NCBI GenBank assembly: GCA_003576905.1
Contig: QEVG01000016.1
Span: forward strand, 1 to 64,000
Source of the DNA: Planctomycetota bacterium
GTDB lineage: Bacteria; Planctomycetota; Phycisphaerae; UBA1845; UTPLA1
Length of the DNA: 64,000 nucleotides
Reading direction: 5' to 3'
Shown here: piece after piece, positions 36,805 through 45,222 of the stretch
Position numbering within the stretch: the stretch's first letter is position 1
Layout of the letters: each line of letters opens with the position of its first letter
Notes under the pieces: model-generated
Told to the model about the DNA's origin: nothing
The model's input: the letters and a program-made list of their open reading frames with translations, nothing else
Database searches by the model: none
Made by a program: the position numbers and the translations under genes

Positions 36805-37461
36805 ATGGCCAAGTCCTCTCCGCTCAATCCAACAATCGTAGACGCTGCCTCGCTCTTCGACGCATCCGAAGTCATAGCTGAGCGCGTTGGTAGAAGCAAG
36901 ATCACAATTGACTACACCCGGCTGCGCGACTGCCTTGATTCGCTCCGCAAGAAAAAAGGATGGCTGCCAGCGTCGCCGAACATGATTCTGCTGTCGATTG
37001 ACCCGGCATCGGAAGGTCAACAGCGCTTCCAGGCAATGCTCCGCCACTCCGGATTCGAGCCGGACGTAATCCACTATCGCGACACTTTTGTTTCAGTTCC
37101 TCCGGGCCGAAATCCAAACGAAACGAGCGGGAAGTCGGTGGTTTCACTTGCATCCCGCATCGCGTATATCGCCGGGCTTATGGCCCGGCATCCGTCCCCT
37201 CAGTTCTTGGTGGTTTCGCACTCCTTCGAACTATTCGGTCCGCTTACAGACCTCAAACGAAGAGTGCAGAGCGGCAAAGTGGGCATCGCCTATTTCGCTT
37301 CGCTGCTCGATTACCGCTGGAAAGTGGCTGGGTTGTTTGATGGGAAACTGGACGTTGAGTTCTTTGACCTCGACCAACACGCAGAAGACCTGATGGGCGT
37401 TGATCTTGCAGGTCGAGAAGCTCCAACGTCTGAATCCCAAGTTGGACTAAGTAGGTTCTGA
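36805..37461 (+). CDS. NYN/PIN-like fold protein, probably with degenerate active site
   Basis: The 218-residue product is not a family I can name firmly. Its order of elements resembles NYN-domain nucleases: an opening strand with Asp (TIVDAASLFDA), a long helix, a second strand followed by GFEPDVIHYRD, a helix after GKSVVSLASRI, and a strand with QFLVVSHSFELFGPL. In active NYN proteins the corresponding motifs hold Asp residues (K-x-D and S-G-D-x-D-F); here they are Ser/His, so catalysis is doubtful. GAGGTG precedes the ATG. It is followed by a structured 112-bp spacer and a HicA-like gene, suggesting a functional pair. Confidence 0.4.
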   Translation: MAKSSPLNPTIVDAASLFDASEVIAERVGRSKITIDYTRLRDCLDSLRKKKGWLPASPNMILLSIDPASEGQQRFQAMLRHSGFEPDVIHYRDTFVSVPPGRNPNETSGKSVVSLASRIAYIAGLMARHPSPQFLVVSHSFELFGPLTDLKRRVQSGKVGIAYFASLLDYRWKVAGLFDGKLDVEFFDLDQHAEDLMGVDLAGREAPTSESQVGLSRF

Positions 37462-37469
37462 CGCTGGAT

Positions 37470-37550
37470 CGCGAGCGCGTTGCTCGCGCAAGCCAGTTGA
37501 CACCTGCACGCGTAGGCGTGCCCGGTGAGCAGGCGTTACCTGCCAACCGG
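37470..37550 (+). other. Three consecutive hairpins between the cassette genes
   Basis: Stem 1: 37470-37476 with 37482-37488 (7 bp, five-base loop). Stem 2: 37506-37511 GCACGC with 37516-37521 GCGTGC (tetraloop GTAG). Stem 3: an outer CCGGT/ACCGG (37522-37526 with 37546-37550) around an inner GCAGG/CCTGC (37529-37533 with 37539-37543). They end about 20 bp before the second gene's ribosome-binding site. A structured RNA, attenuator or mRNA-processing region is possible. Confidence 0.5.
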
Positions 37551-37573
37551 TGTTTAATGAAAGGAGGCCGCAT

Positions 37574-37813
37574 ATGAGCGGTCGAGACATTCCTGTTGCG
37601 CTCAATCTTCGTGAAGCCCGCCAACTCTGGAAACGATTTGGTGGGACCGTCGAAGACATTCGCAGAACAGGCGAAGAGCGGTATCGGCACCCTTCTATCG
37701 AATGCCCGATTACGGTGGATAAGCGTCGAAAAGACGCGCCGAGAAAGTTGACGACTGCATTGCGCCGACTGGCCAAGCGCGACTACTCGGATGACTCGCG
37801 TCGAGCCGCGTAA
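37574..37813 (+). CDS. Small basic protein resembling HicA-type toxins
   Basis: 79 residues, starting at an ATG six bases after AAAGGAGG (a very strong ribosome-binding site). The central part, RRTGEERYRHPSIECPITVD followed by a helix with KLTTALRRLAKR, has the layout of the HicA dsRBD-like fold (RxxGSHxxYRHP, TVPxH, TLRxILK). The catalytic His of HicA is replaced by Glu here, so it may be an inactive or divergent member, or unrelated. It shares a promoter region with the NYN-like gene and a hairpin terminator follows. Confidence 0.4.
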   Translation: MSGRDIPVALNLREARQLWKRFGGTVEDIRRTGEERYRHPSIECPITVDKRRKDAPRKLTTALRRLAKRDYSDDSRRAA

Positions 37814-37819
37814 TGGATC

Positions 37820-37848
37820 GCAGGCCCCGCAATCACGGCGGGGCCTGC
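37820..37848 (+). terminator. Hairpin terminator after the HicA-like gene
   Basis: Perfect 11-bp GC-rich stem (37820-37830 with 37838-37848), seven-base loop, followed by GTTACTTTCT. The T tract is weak, but the hairpin starts only six bases after the stop codon. The next gene is on the opposite strand; 37849-38033 shows nothing else. Confidence 0.6.
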
Positions 37849-38033
37849 GTTACTTTCTCAGGTCAGGTAGCCGTTGGCCGAGAGCCAAGATTTGATGTAT
37901 GCGATTGAACAATCCCTGAATGTGATTCGCTACATCATTGAATGTACAGCCCGTCCCTCCGGTGGCATGGCTGCGGCCTTGGGCAGCCATGCCAGGTGAA
38001 TGCCCGCCTCAACCGCTACGCATCAAAGTGCCG

Positions 38034-39419
38034 TCAGGACTGCACCAACACGACCGCATACCCTCCGCCATGCTCTCGGTCCGGCAGCGCGAAATCCTCC
38101 TTGATCACGCGCCACCCCGTGTGCTGCTCGCAGAACCACGCCGCCTGATCCCGGTTCTCCTCCTGCTCGATAGAACACGTGGCGTAGATGATCCGCGTCC
38201 GCGGCCCCGCGAGCGAAGCCGCCATGCCCAGGACCTCGCGCTGCATGCCGACCAGCTCCATCAACGCCTTGTGGCTCGCCCGGTACCGCGCCTCCAGCCG
38301 CCGGGCGAGGACCCCCGTGTTCGTGCATGGCGCGTCGACCAGGATCAGGTCCGGTGGTCGCCCCACGCGGGCCGCTTCGTCCGCCGCCATACCGACTCCG
38401 CACGTGCGAATGATCGAGAGCCCCAGCCGGGCCGCGCTTTCGGCGACGCGCGACAGCTTTGCTGCGTCAACATCACAGGCCAGGACGATCCCCTCGTCGT
38501 TCATCAGCTCCGCCGCCTGGGTCGACTTGGTCCCGACGCCCGCACAAAGGTCAATCACGAACGCCCCCGGCGAAGGAGGCGCGAGCATTAACACCCGCTG
38601 CGACGTGCTGTCCTGCGGCTGGCATAGCCCCTCGCGAAAATCGGGAATCTCCACTGCGCTGATCTCGCCGCGAACGATAATCGCCGCCGAACCCTCCACC
38701 GGCTCGGCCGCGTGCCCCGCCGCAACCAACCGAGCGACGAGCTCCTCCGAAGTGATGCGCCGTAGATTGGGCCGCAGGACCAGCGGCGGACGAATCAAAG
38801 CCGACTCGCAGATCTGCCGCGCAAGGGCCGGCTTGAACCGCCGGTGCCATCGCTCGACGAGATACATCGGATGCCCCATCGCCGCCACCAGGTAATCGAG
38901 CGGCTTCCGTGCCGGATCGGGGAGGATATCTTCGGAGAACACCCGCCCGCGCTGCGCGTCGATCGCCAGCCACCGCCGCGGGTCCGGCGACTCCGGCCGG
39001 GCGACGACCTCGCCCCGGCACTCGCTCACTTTTCTCAGAATGGCGTTTGCCACCGGCGGAATGCCGTGCCCGAAGCGCCGCGCGTGTTTCACCGCCTCGT
39101 CCACGGCCGCATGGGCGGGAATGCGATCCAGCCAGCAAAGTTGATAGATCCCCGTCGCCAGCAGCATGCGGATCGACGGTCGGAGCCCCTCCCAACGCCC
39201 CCGGTAAAATCGTGACGCAATATGCTCGAGGGTGATGCGATGCCGCAGCACGCCGGCCACCAGTTCCGCCGCCAGCCCTGCGTCGGCCGGCGAAAGAGGG
39301 TCATGCTGCTGCCACTCATCGAGCAGATCCCGCCCGCGCTGCCGGCCGTCATAACAGTCCGCAAGCACGCGGACGGCCCGCTCGCGCGCCGTCGCTCGTC
39401 TTCGCTCGCCGCCGCTCAT
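38034..39419 (-). CDS. rsmB: 16S rRNA m5C967-type methyltransferase (RsmB/Sun)
   Basis: The 461-residue protein combines an N-terminal NusB-like RNA-binding domain (ARERAVRVLADCYDGRQRGRD; FRYRGRWEGLRPSIRMLLATGIYQL region) with a C-terminal NOL1/NOP2/Sun SAM-dependent methylase. The SAM motif is FVIDLCAGVGTKSTQAAEL, motif IV is LVDAPCTNTGVL and motif VI is YATCSIEQEEN; both catalytic cysteines (PC and TC) are present. It is the last gene of a def-fmt-rsmB cluster found in many bacteria and its start overlaps the fmt stop by four bases. Confidence 0.92.
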   Translation of the reverse strand: MSGGERRRATARERAVRVLADCYDGRQRGRDLLDEWQQHDPLSPADAGLAAELVAGVLRHRITLEHIASRFYRGRWEGLRPSIRMLLATGIYQLCWLDRIPAHAAVDEAVKHARRFGHGIPPVANAILRKVSECRGEVVARPESPDPRRWLAIDAQRGRVFSEDILPDPARKPLDYLVAAMGHPMYLVERWHRRFKPALARQICESALIRPPLVLRPNLRRITSEELVARLVAAGHAAEPVEGSAAIIVRGEISAVEIPDFREGLCQPQDSTSQRVLMLAPPSPGAFVIDLCAGVGTKSTQAAELMNDEGIVLACDVDAAKLSRVAESAARLGLSIIRTCGVGMAADEAARVGRPPDLILVDAPCTNTGVLARRLEARYRASHKALMELVGMQREVLGMAASLAGPRTRIIYATCSIEQEENRDQAAWFCEQHTGWRVIKEDFALPDREHGGGYAVVLVQS

Positions 39420-40384
39420 GCCGGCTCGATCGGCACGAACCGATCCCCCTCGGCGACGTGGCGGCCGTTGACGTAGTCCTGCCAGTCCATGAGTCGGCCG
39501 CCCGCCGGCTTGATCTGGAGAATCTCCAGATCCGCGTCCGCCGCCTGCACGCGCATCATGTCGTTGATCCGCCCCACCTCGTCGGGCGACTCGGCCGGGC
39601 GCGTCCGAATCGTATAGGCAACCGCCCGTGCAAGCGTCACGATTTCATCGCGCCGGCCGTCTGCGCTCTGAAAGCGGCAGTTCGCCCCCGGCCACGACCA
39701 CAACCCGCGGATGATCGCCGCGAGCTTTCGGGCGGGCATGTTGAAATGAATACGCCCCTCGGCCTTGGTGAGCTTGGGCGCCATTGTCGCCCGGGCGTGG
39801 TCCTGTTCTTCGCCGGGAATGTCCGGGTCCTTTTGCAGAATCTCCAGTGTCGCCCGTACGGCATCACAGCCAATCCGGGAGAGGCGGTCGTGCAGCTCAT
39901 CGGCCGTCTCGTCGGGGCCGATTCCCGTCCGCCGACGGACCAGCACCGGCCCGGCGTCCATTTTTTCCACGAGCCGAAACACGGTGACGCCCGTCTCCTC
40001 TTCGCCATTCATCACGGCCCGCTGAATCGGCGCCGCCCCGCGATAGGCCGGCAGCAGCGAGCCGTGCAGATTGACGATTCCCGCGGGAAACGCCCCAAGC
40101 AGCTCCGCGCCGATCTTCTGCCCGAAAGCAGCGACGTATGCCAGTTCCGCCCCGAGCGAACGGATCCGCCCAACCACCTCCGGCGCGTTCACGTTTTCAG
40201 GCGTAAGGACCGGCAGGCCCAGTTCCATCGCTTCGTTCTTGACCGGCGTCGGCGTAACGCCCTTTCCACGGCCGCGCGGCTTGTCCGGCTGGCTGATCAC
40301 CGCGACGACTTCATGGCCATCGTGGGTAATGGATCGCAGCGTGGGAATGGCAAACTCGCCGGAGCCAAGAAACAAGATACGCAT
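39416..40384 (-). CDS. fmt: Methionyl-tRNA formyltransferase
   Basis: Fmt formylates Met-tRNAi using 10-formyl-tetrahydrofolate. The 322 residues carry the catalytic site NLHGSLLPAYRGAAPIQRAV (Asn, His) and MDAGPVL (Asp), with the opening MRILFLGSGEFAIPTLRSI. Its substrate product is used by IF-2 and later deformylated by Def, encoded just upstream. ATGA overlap with rsmB. Confidence 0.96.
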   Translation of the reverse strand: MRILFLGSGEFAIPTLRSITHDGHEVVAVISQPDKPRGRGKGVTPTPVKNEAMELGLPVLTPENVNAPEVVGRIRSLGAELAYVAAFGQKIGAELLGAFPAGIVNLHGSLLPAYRGAAPIQRAVMNGEEETGVTVFRLVEKMDAGPVLVRRRTGIGPDETADELHDRLSRIGCDAVRATLEILQKDPDIPGEEQDHARATMAPKLTKAEGRIHFNMPARKLAAIIRGLWSWPGANCRFQSADGRRDEIVTLARAVAYTIRTRPAESPDEVGRINDMMRVQAADADLEILQIKPAGGRLMDWQDYVNGRHVAEGDRFVPIEPA

Positions 40385-40500
40385 GCCACCTGCTTACTCC
40401 GGGCGTCGAAAAGGGTCAACCCATGACACGGTACGTCCGCGGCGGAGCCCGCGCGGGTCGTCCCGCTTTCCACCGGCCCGTCGCCGGCGTCCGCGCGCCG

Positions 40501-41019
40501 TCAGCCCTTGAAACTTCGCTCGAGTTCGCGGAGCTTCCGCCGGTTCGCGATGCGGTCGGTCTCCGACATCTGGTCCACGATCAATCGGCCGTTGAGATGA
40601 TCGCATTCGTGCTGCCAGCACCGGGCCATGAGCAATTCGGCCTTCTTCTCGATCGGCTTGCCCGATAGATCCCGGGCCGTCATGCGGCAGGACGCCGCCC
40701 GCTGCATGGTCACCGTCACGTCCGGTATCGAAAGGCAGCCCTCCTCGCCTTCGATATGGCCCGCAAGGTCCGACAATACGGGATTCACGAAAACCAGGTC
40801 GTCCTTGGGCTCCCCGGTGACATTGCACACGAACAGCCGGATCAGCTTTCCCACCTGCGGCGCCGCCAGGCCGATGCCCTGGCTTTCCCGCATGAGTTCC
40901 AGCATGCGACCCGCCAGGCCGGCCAGCTCCTCATCGAACACCTCCACCGGCTTACACACCTTCCGCAGTCGAGGGTCCGGATAGTTGATGATTCGCAGGG
41001 CCGACAGATCCTTCCGCAT
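40501..41019 (-). CDS. def: Peptide deformylase
   Basis: The 172-residue metalloenzyme has all three family motifs: GIGLAAPQ, EEGCLSI and QHECDH (the metal ligands are Cys and two His). I chose the ATG at 41017-41019 (MRKDLSALRIINYPDPRLRK) because the family homology begins there; a longer open frame to 41121 has no conserved sequence. It is first in the def-fmt-rsmB cluster, 116 bp before fmt. Confidence 0.95.
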   Translation of the reverse strand: MRKDLSALRIINYPDPRLRKVCKPVEVFDEELAGLAGRMLELMRESQGIGLAAPQVGKLIRLFVCNVTGEPKDDLVFVNPVLSDLAGHIEGEEGCLSIPDVTVTMQRAASCRMTARDLSGKPIEKKAELLMARCWQHECDHLNGRLIVDQMSETDRIANRRKLRELERSFKG

Positions 41020-41184
41020 GCAAGCGTTTCTCCCATAAGACCTTATTTGCCGTATAATCCATTGTAGCGTTGCGCGGCGGCGCGGAAAGCTTGCCCGTCG
41101 CATTGCGCGGACCACGATCACGGCGGTCGGTCGAACCAGGGTCGCCCATCACGATCACGAATCGCCAGAAACAGACTCGCGCGA

Positions 41185-42675
41185 ATGGCTCAGGTAAACC
41201 CGCCAACCAATCCCGCAGTTCCGGATCCAGGGCAGTCACTCCCGGCACCGGTCACGAGCGAGAACAAAGCGAAGGCGCTGAAGTTTTTCGAGCACGCCCG
41301 CAAGGCAGCCGAGCAGCGCAACTACGACTACGCCGTCAAGCTCTACACCGACGGTCTGGCCTTCTGGCCCGACGCGGTGGAAGAGGGCCTCAAGCCGCTG
41401 CGCGTCGTCGCCACCGCGCGCAAGCTGGAAGGCGGCAAACCCGCCGGCTTTCTTCTGAGCCGCAAACTTCCCGTCGCCGGAAAGGACACGCTCAAAAGCC
41501 TCGTCAATGTTCTCCACCTGTACGGACTCGACCCCGGATCGATTCCGCACATGGAAAACATCCTCCAGCTTGCGGCCCGGGCATCCCTCTACCGCATCGT
41601 CTGGTGGATCGCGCCGGTTCTCGTCGAGGCCTACGACACGTCGGGCAAGAAGCTCGCGCAGGCGAACTACGCCGCGGCCTGCGCCGCAATGGACAAGGCT
41701 GGAGAACTCGCGCTTCAAGGCGGCGACGACCGCATCCAGATGGACCTGATGCACGCGGCCATCGCCGTGGCGCAGATCTGGTCGCAGTACTTTCCTGATT
41801 CAATGGAAGCCCAGCGTGCCCGCAGCCACGCCAGCGGCAAGCTGACCATCACCAAGGGCAAGTTCTCCAAGGAATCCGGCTTTGTCGAGTCGCTCAAGGA
41901 CAAGGACCTCCAGGCCGACATCCGCGACCGCGATCGCATGGTCCACACCGAGGAGCGCCTCGCCGAACTGATCGCCCACGCCCGGGCGGAATGGGAGGCC
42001 AATCGCGAGGTTACCGGGAAGCTGATTACGCTGGTCGACCTGATGCTTCGAACGAACGACGTCAAGGTCGAAAACGAGGCCATCACCCTGCTCGATGAGG
42101 AGTACGCGACGAGCGCCAATTACGCCTTCAAGATGAAGGCGGACGACATTCGCATCAAGCAGATCAACCGCCACTTGCGCCATCTTCTTGAGAAGGCCGC
42201 GACGCCCCCCCCCGACTCGGAAGCGCATCGCGCCGCGCAGCAGTACGCGCAGAGGGTAAACGACGCCGAAATTCGCATCTTCGAAGAACGCCGCCAGAAA
42301 TATCCCACCGACATGAAGATGCACTTCAACCTCGCTGTGCGCCTCTTCAAGGCCGGGCGATTCGACGACGCCATTCCCTACTTCCAGAGATCGCAGGCCG
42401 ACGGGCGGTGCCGCCATGAAAGCCGGCTTTACCTGGGCCGATGTTTCTTCGAAAAGGGCTTCCACGAACAAGCCGCCTCGACCATGAAGTCGGCCCTCCG
42501 CGACCTCGATACCGAGGCCGGAAAACTCCCCCTGGAGCTTCACTACTGGCTCGGTCGAAGCCTGGAAGAACTGAAAAAGCCCGAAGAGGCCCGCGACGTG
42601 TACGGCCACTTGATCCAGATCGACTACAACTATCGAGATGCCCGCCAGCGCCTGGAACGAATCGCCTCGGGATAA
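41185..42675 (+). CDS. Cytoplasmic TPR-repeat protein
   Basis: 496 residues with no signal peptide. TPR-like units occur near the N-terminus (ALKFFEHARKAAEQRNYDYA) and at the end (NLAVRLFKAGRFDDAIPYFQ, LYLGRCFFEKGFHEQAASTM, YWLGRSLEELKKPEEARDVY). The middle is helical, with charged residues typical of coiled coil. I recognise no specific family; a scaffold role is likely. It is divergent from def and upstream of rpsT. The start is the first good ATG; no clear Shine-Dalgarno. Confidence 0.72.
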   Translation: MAQVNPPTNPAVPDPGQSLPAPVTSENKAKALKFFEHARKAAEQRNYDYAVKLYTDGLAFWPDAVEEGLKPLRVVATARKLEGGKPAGFLLSRKLPVAGKDTLKSLVNVLHLYGLDPGSIPHMENILQLAARASLYRIVWWIAPVLVEAYDTSGKKLAQANYAAACAAMDKAGELALQGGDDRIQMDLMHAAIAVAQIWSQYFPDSMEAQRARSHASGKLTITKGKFSKESGFVESLKDKDLQADIRDRDRMVHTEERLAELIAHARAEWEANREVTGKLITLVDLMLRTNDVKVENEAITLLDEEYATSANYAFKMKADDIRIKQINRHLRHLLEKAATPPPDSEAHRAAQQYAQRVNDAEIRIFEERRQKYPTDMKMHFNLAVRLFKAGRFDDAIPYFQRSQADGRCRHESRLYLGRCFFEKGFHEQAASTMKSALRDLDTEAGKLPLELHYWLGRSLEELKKPEEARDVYGHLIQIDYNYRDARQRLERIASG

Positions 42676-42847
42676 AAGGCGTAACTCAATTCTATACAAA
42701 GACTTAGGATCGCACGAGATCGGCGGCCTCGGCGACGGCCCGCCCCGCGGCGCTGCGCCCTTTCACGAATCGCCCTCCTGCGGTTAGACTGCGCAGCTCG
42801 CCGTCGGTTCAGGCGGTTGGTATCGGTACAGCAGAAAGGAGCAGACT

Positions 42848-43123
42848 TTGCCACGTTCACTCTCTTCGCTTAAGCGCATGCGCCAGAACAAGGTCCGCGC
42901 GGCGCGCAATAAGGTTCGAAAGACCGAAATCAAGACGGCCATCGGCGAGTTCAAGTCGGCACTCGGGTCAAAGGACGCCGCCAGCGCCGAAAAGACGTTT
43001 CGCAACGCCGCGAAGCTGCTCGACCGCCATTCCCACCGCCACGCGCTGCATCCCAACACCGCCGCGCGACGCAAGAGCCGAATGGCCAAGCGCCTCAACG
43101 CCCTGAAGGCCGCCAAGGCCTGA
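42848..43123 (+). CDS. rpsT: 30S ribosomal protein S20
   Basis: 91 residues beginning PRSLSSLKRMRQNKVRAARN with the family's long basic helices (KTEIKTAIGEF, RHALHPNTAARRKSRMAKRL). The start codon is TTG, six bases after AAAGGAG (42835-42841). S20 binds 16S rRNA early in 30S assembly. Confidence 0.95.
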   Translation: MPRSLSSLKRMRQNKVRAARNKVRKTEIKTAIGEFKSALGSKDAASAEKTFRNAAKLLDRHSHRHALHPNTAARRKSRMAKRLNALKAAKA

Positions 43124-43182
43124 CGGCCCTGCGGCGCCGAACCGGCGGAGTCCGCCGAATCCTCCGACAACGCTCGAACAAG

Positions 43183-43749
43183 ATGTCAACGCCCCGGCAC
43201 GATGATTACGTTTCCCGAGCCGGGGCCAAGCTCGCCCACGCGCTCGCCGCGTTTCGCATCAACCCTGCCGGGCATGTCTGCGCAGATCTCGGGGCCAATA
43301 CCGGCGGCTTCACCGACTGCCTGATTCAACATGGGGCCGAACGCGTGTATGCGGTGGAGCGCGGCTACGGAGTGCTCGACTATCGCCTGAGAAAGAACCC
43401 GCGCGTCATTGTCTTGGAGCGGACAGACGCGCTGCACGTAACCCTCCCCGAACCGGTCCGCGTCGTCACCATCGACACCGGCTGGACGCGGCAGGCCGTG
43501 ATTCTCCCCGCCGCCCGCCGGCTCCTCGTCCCCGGCGGAAGCATCGTCTCGCTGATTAAGCCGCATTACGAAGCGCCGCCGGAACACCTGATCGACGGCG
43601 TGCTGCCCGACGGCCGCGGCGAAGAGGTAATCGCCCCCCTTCGAACAATGCTCGCATCGATAGGGCTTGAACTCCTTGGTGAGACCGAAAGCCCCATCCG
43701 CGGACACGGGGGCAACCGGGAATGCCTCTGGCACCTGCGGCCCATGTGA
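43183..43749 (+). CDS. TlyA/FtsJ-type rRNA methyltransferase without S4 domain
   Basis: The 188-residue protein matches the catalytic part of TlyA-family 2'-O-methyltransferases: YVSRAGAKL, SAM motif ADLGANTGGFTDCLIQHGA, RVYAVERGYGVLDYRLRKNP and NRECLW. The K-D-K-E tetrad can be placed at Lys16, the Asp of VTIDTGW, the Lys of SLIKPHYE and the Glu of NRECLW. Usual TlyA proteins are about 270 residues with an N-terminal S4 RNA-binding domain, which is missing here; the ATG is the only sensible start. It follows rpsT by 60 bp. Confidence 0.75.
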   Translation: MSTPRHDDYVSRAGAKLAHALAAFRINPAGHVCADLGANTGGFTDCLIQHGAERVYAVERGYGVLDYRLRKNPRVIVLERTDALHVTLPEPVRVVTIDTGWTRQAVILPAARRLLVPGGSIVSLIKPHYEAPPEHLIDGVLPDGRGEEVIAPLRTMLASIGLELLGETESPIRGHGGNRECLWHLRPM

Positions 43750-43833
43750 CCGGCGGCCCCCGAGGGTTCGGCGCCCTCGTCATCCCGCCCAGTCTTTGCG
43801 CAGCGAAATTACTCTGCGCGACCCGCGATTGGT

Positions 43834-45054
43834 CTACTTCTTTCCGGCCGAAGCGACTTCGCAGTACGCGTATGGAAATGCCGCGTAAAACGCCGCGCAG
43901 TCCACGATGTGCTTGATCGGAACCGAGTCATTCACCGTGTGGGCCACCGATTCCGGCGCCGGGCCAAAGCCCACGCACGGGATGCCGAACATCCCGTTGA
44001 TCGAAACGGCATTCGTGCTGAAGGTCCACCGCCCCACCTTCGGCGTACGCCCGTACAGCGCCTTGTACGTCCGCACTGCGGCTTGAACGGGCTTCGAGTC
44101 CTCCGTTACGACCCAGGTCGGAAAGTACTTCTCCGTCGGATACACCAGCCCCGTGAAGCTCGGCTGGCTGTACATCGGCACCTCGACCTTCGCCGTCACG
44201 CCCGCGCGCTTCACCGCCTCGCGGACCTGCCGCACCGCCAGGTCCTTCGTCTCGCCCGTCGTCAGGCGCCGATCGATGTGAATGTACGCGTGATCGGGAA
44301 CGGCGTTCAGGCTCGGCGTCTTGCAGTCCCAGTACGAGACGGTGATCGTGCCATCTCCGAGAAACCTGTCCTTCGCGAGCTTGCCGTTGAGCGCTTCGAT
44401 CTCCCGAACGATCCGGCTCATCTTGTAGATGGCGTTGTCGCCCAAGTGTGGCATCGACCCGTGACACGACCGACCCGTCACTGTCACGCCGATCTCCATG
44501 CGGCCGCGCTGCCCGCGCAGGATCCGGCAGTTGGTAGAATCCGTCACGACGACGACATCAGGCCGCAGCTTGTCCTCGTTCACGATGTACTGCCAGCAGA
44601 GTCCGTCGCAGTCTTCTTCCATGACCGTCACGACGATGTAGAGCGTGAATTCATCGAGCGGAAGCTTCAGATCGCGGATGATCCGAGCGGCATAAACCAT
44701 CGCCGGGATCGCCCCTTCCTGGTCCCCGGCCCCGCGTCCCCATACCTTTCCCCCGGCGACCTTGCCCTTGTACGGATCGTGCTTCCACTCCTTCGGATTC
44801 CCGATGCCCACCGTGTCGCAATGCGCGTCGATCGCGATGACCTTTTTCCCGCGGCCGACCCGCCCGAACAGGTTGCCCATCGGATCGGTCCACACCCTGT
44901 CGAATGCACGCGTGGCCTGCATTTCCTTCTTGATCCGCGCGATCACCGGGCCTTCCTTCGAGCTTTCGCTGGGAATAGCGACGATGTCGCGGAGAAATCG
45001 AACCATGCGGTCCTGGTAGGATTTGGCGGCGGCGGTGACCAGCTTTGGGTCCAT
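43834..45054 (-). CDS. M20-family hydrolase, YgeY type
   Basis: The 406-residue protein is a zinc-dependent M20 peptidase/amidohydrolase. Metal ligands appear in AIDAHCDTVG, GRGAGDQEGAI, VVTVMEEDCDG and DVVVVTDST; the dimerisation insert follows. The overall sequence matches the YgeY group annotated as linked to selenium metabolism, although no selenium genes are visible here. I chose the ATG at 45052-45054, preceded by AAAGGAAG about 11 bases upstream, over a longer frame to 45126. Confidence 0.85.
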   Translation of the reverse strand: MDPKLVTAAAKSYQDRMVRFLRDIVAIPSESSKEGPVIARIKKEMQATRAFDRVWTDPMGNLFGRVGRGKKVIAIDAHCDTVGIGNPKEWKHDPYKGKVAGGKVWGRGAGDQEGAIPAMVYAARIIRDLKLPLDEFTLYIVVTVMEEDCDGLCWQYIVNEDKLRPDVVVVTDSTNCRILRGQRGRMEIGVTVTGRSCHGSMPHLGDNAIYKMSRIVREIEALNGKLAKDRFLGDGTITVSYWDCKTPSLNAVPDHAYIHIDRRLTTGETKDLAVRQVREAVKRAGVTAKVEVPMYSQPSFTGLVYPTEKYFPTWVVTEDSKPVQAAVRTYKALYGRTPKVGRWTFSTNAVSINGMFGIPCVGFGPAPESVAHTVNDSVPIKHIVDCAAFYAAFPYAYCEVASAGKK

Positions 45055-45222
45055 CGATGATATCTTCCTTTGAATTACAGGTCGCCGCGGTTCGACAACG
45101 AAGCCGCAGCGTCTGCCATTACGCATCGCGTAGATTAGCGGAGAGGATAGGTCGGTTCAACGCGGCTGCCACCGCGCAGCCGGGCATGCGCCGCACGCGC
45201 GGCTCCCGTCCGGCAGGCGCGC

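Noticed and set aside
38034-41019. def-fmt-rsmB as a novel operon
   Set aside because: This gene order is widespread in bacteria.
43834-45054. Selenium-metabolism gene cluster around the YgeY-type hydrolase
   Set aside because: No selenium-related genes lie nearby; only the family name suggests it.
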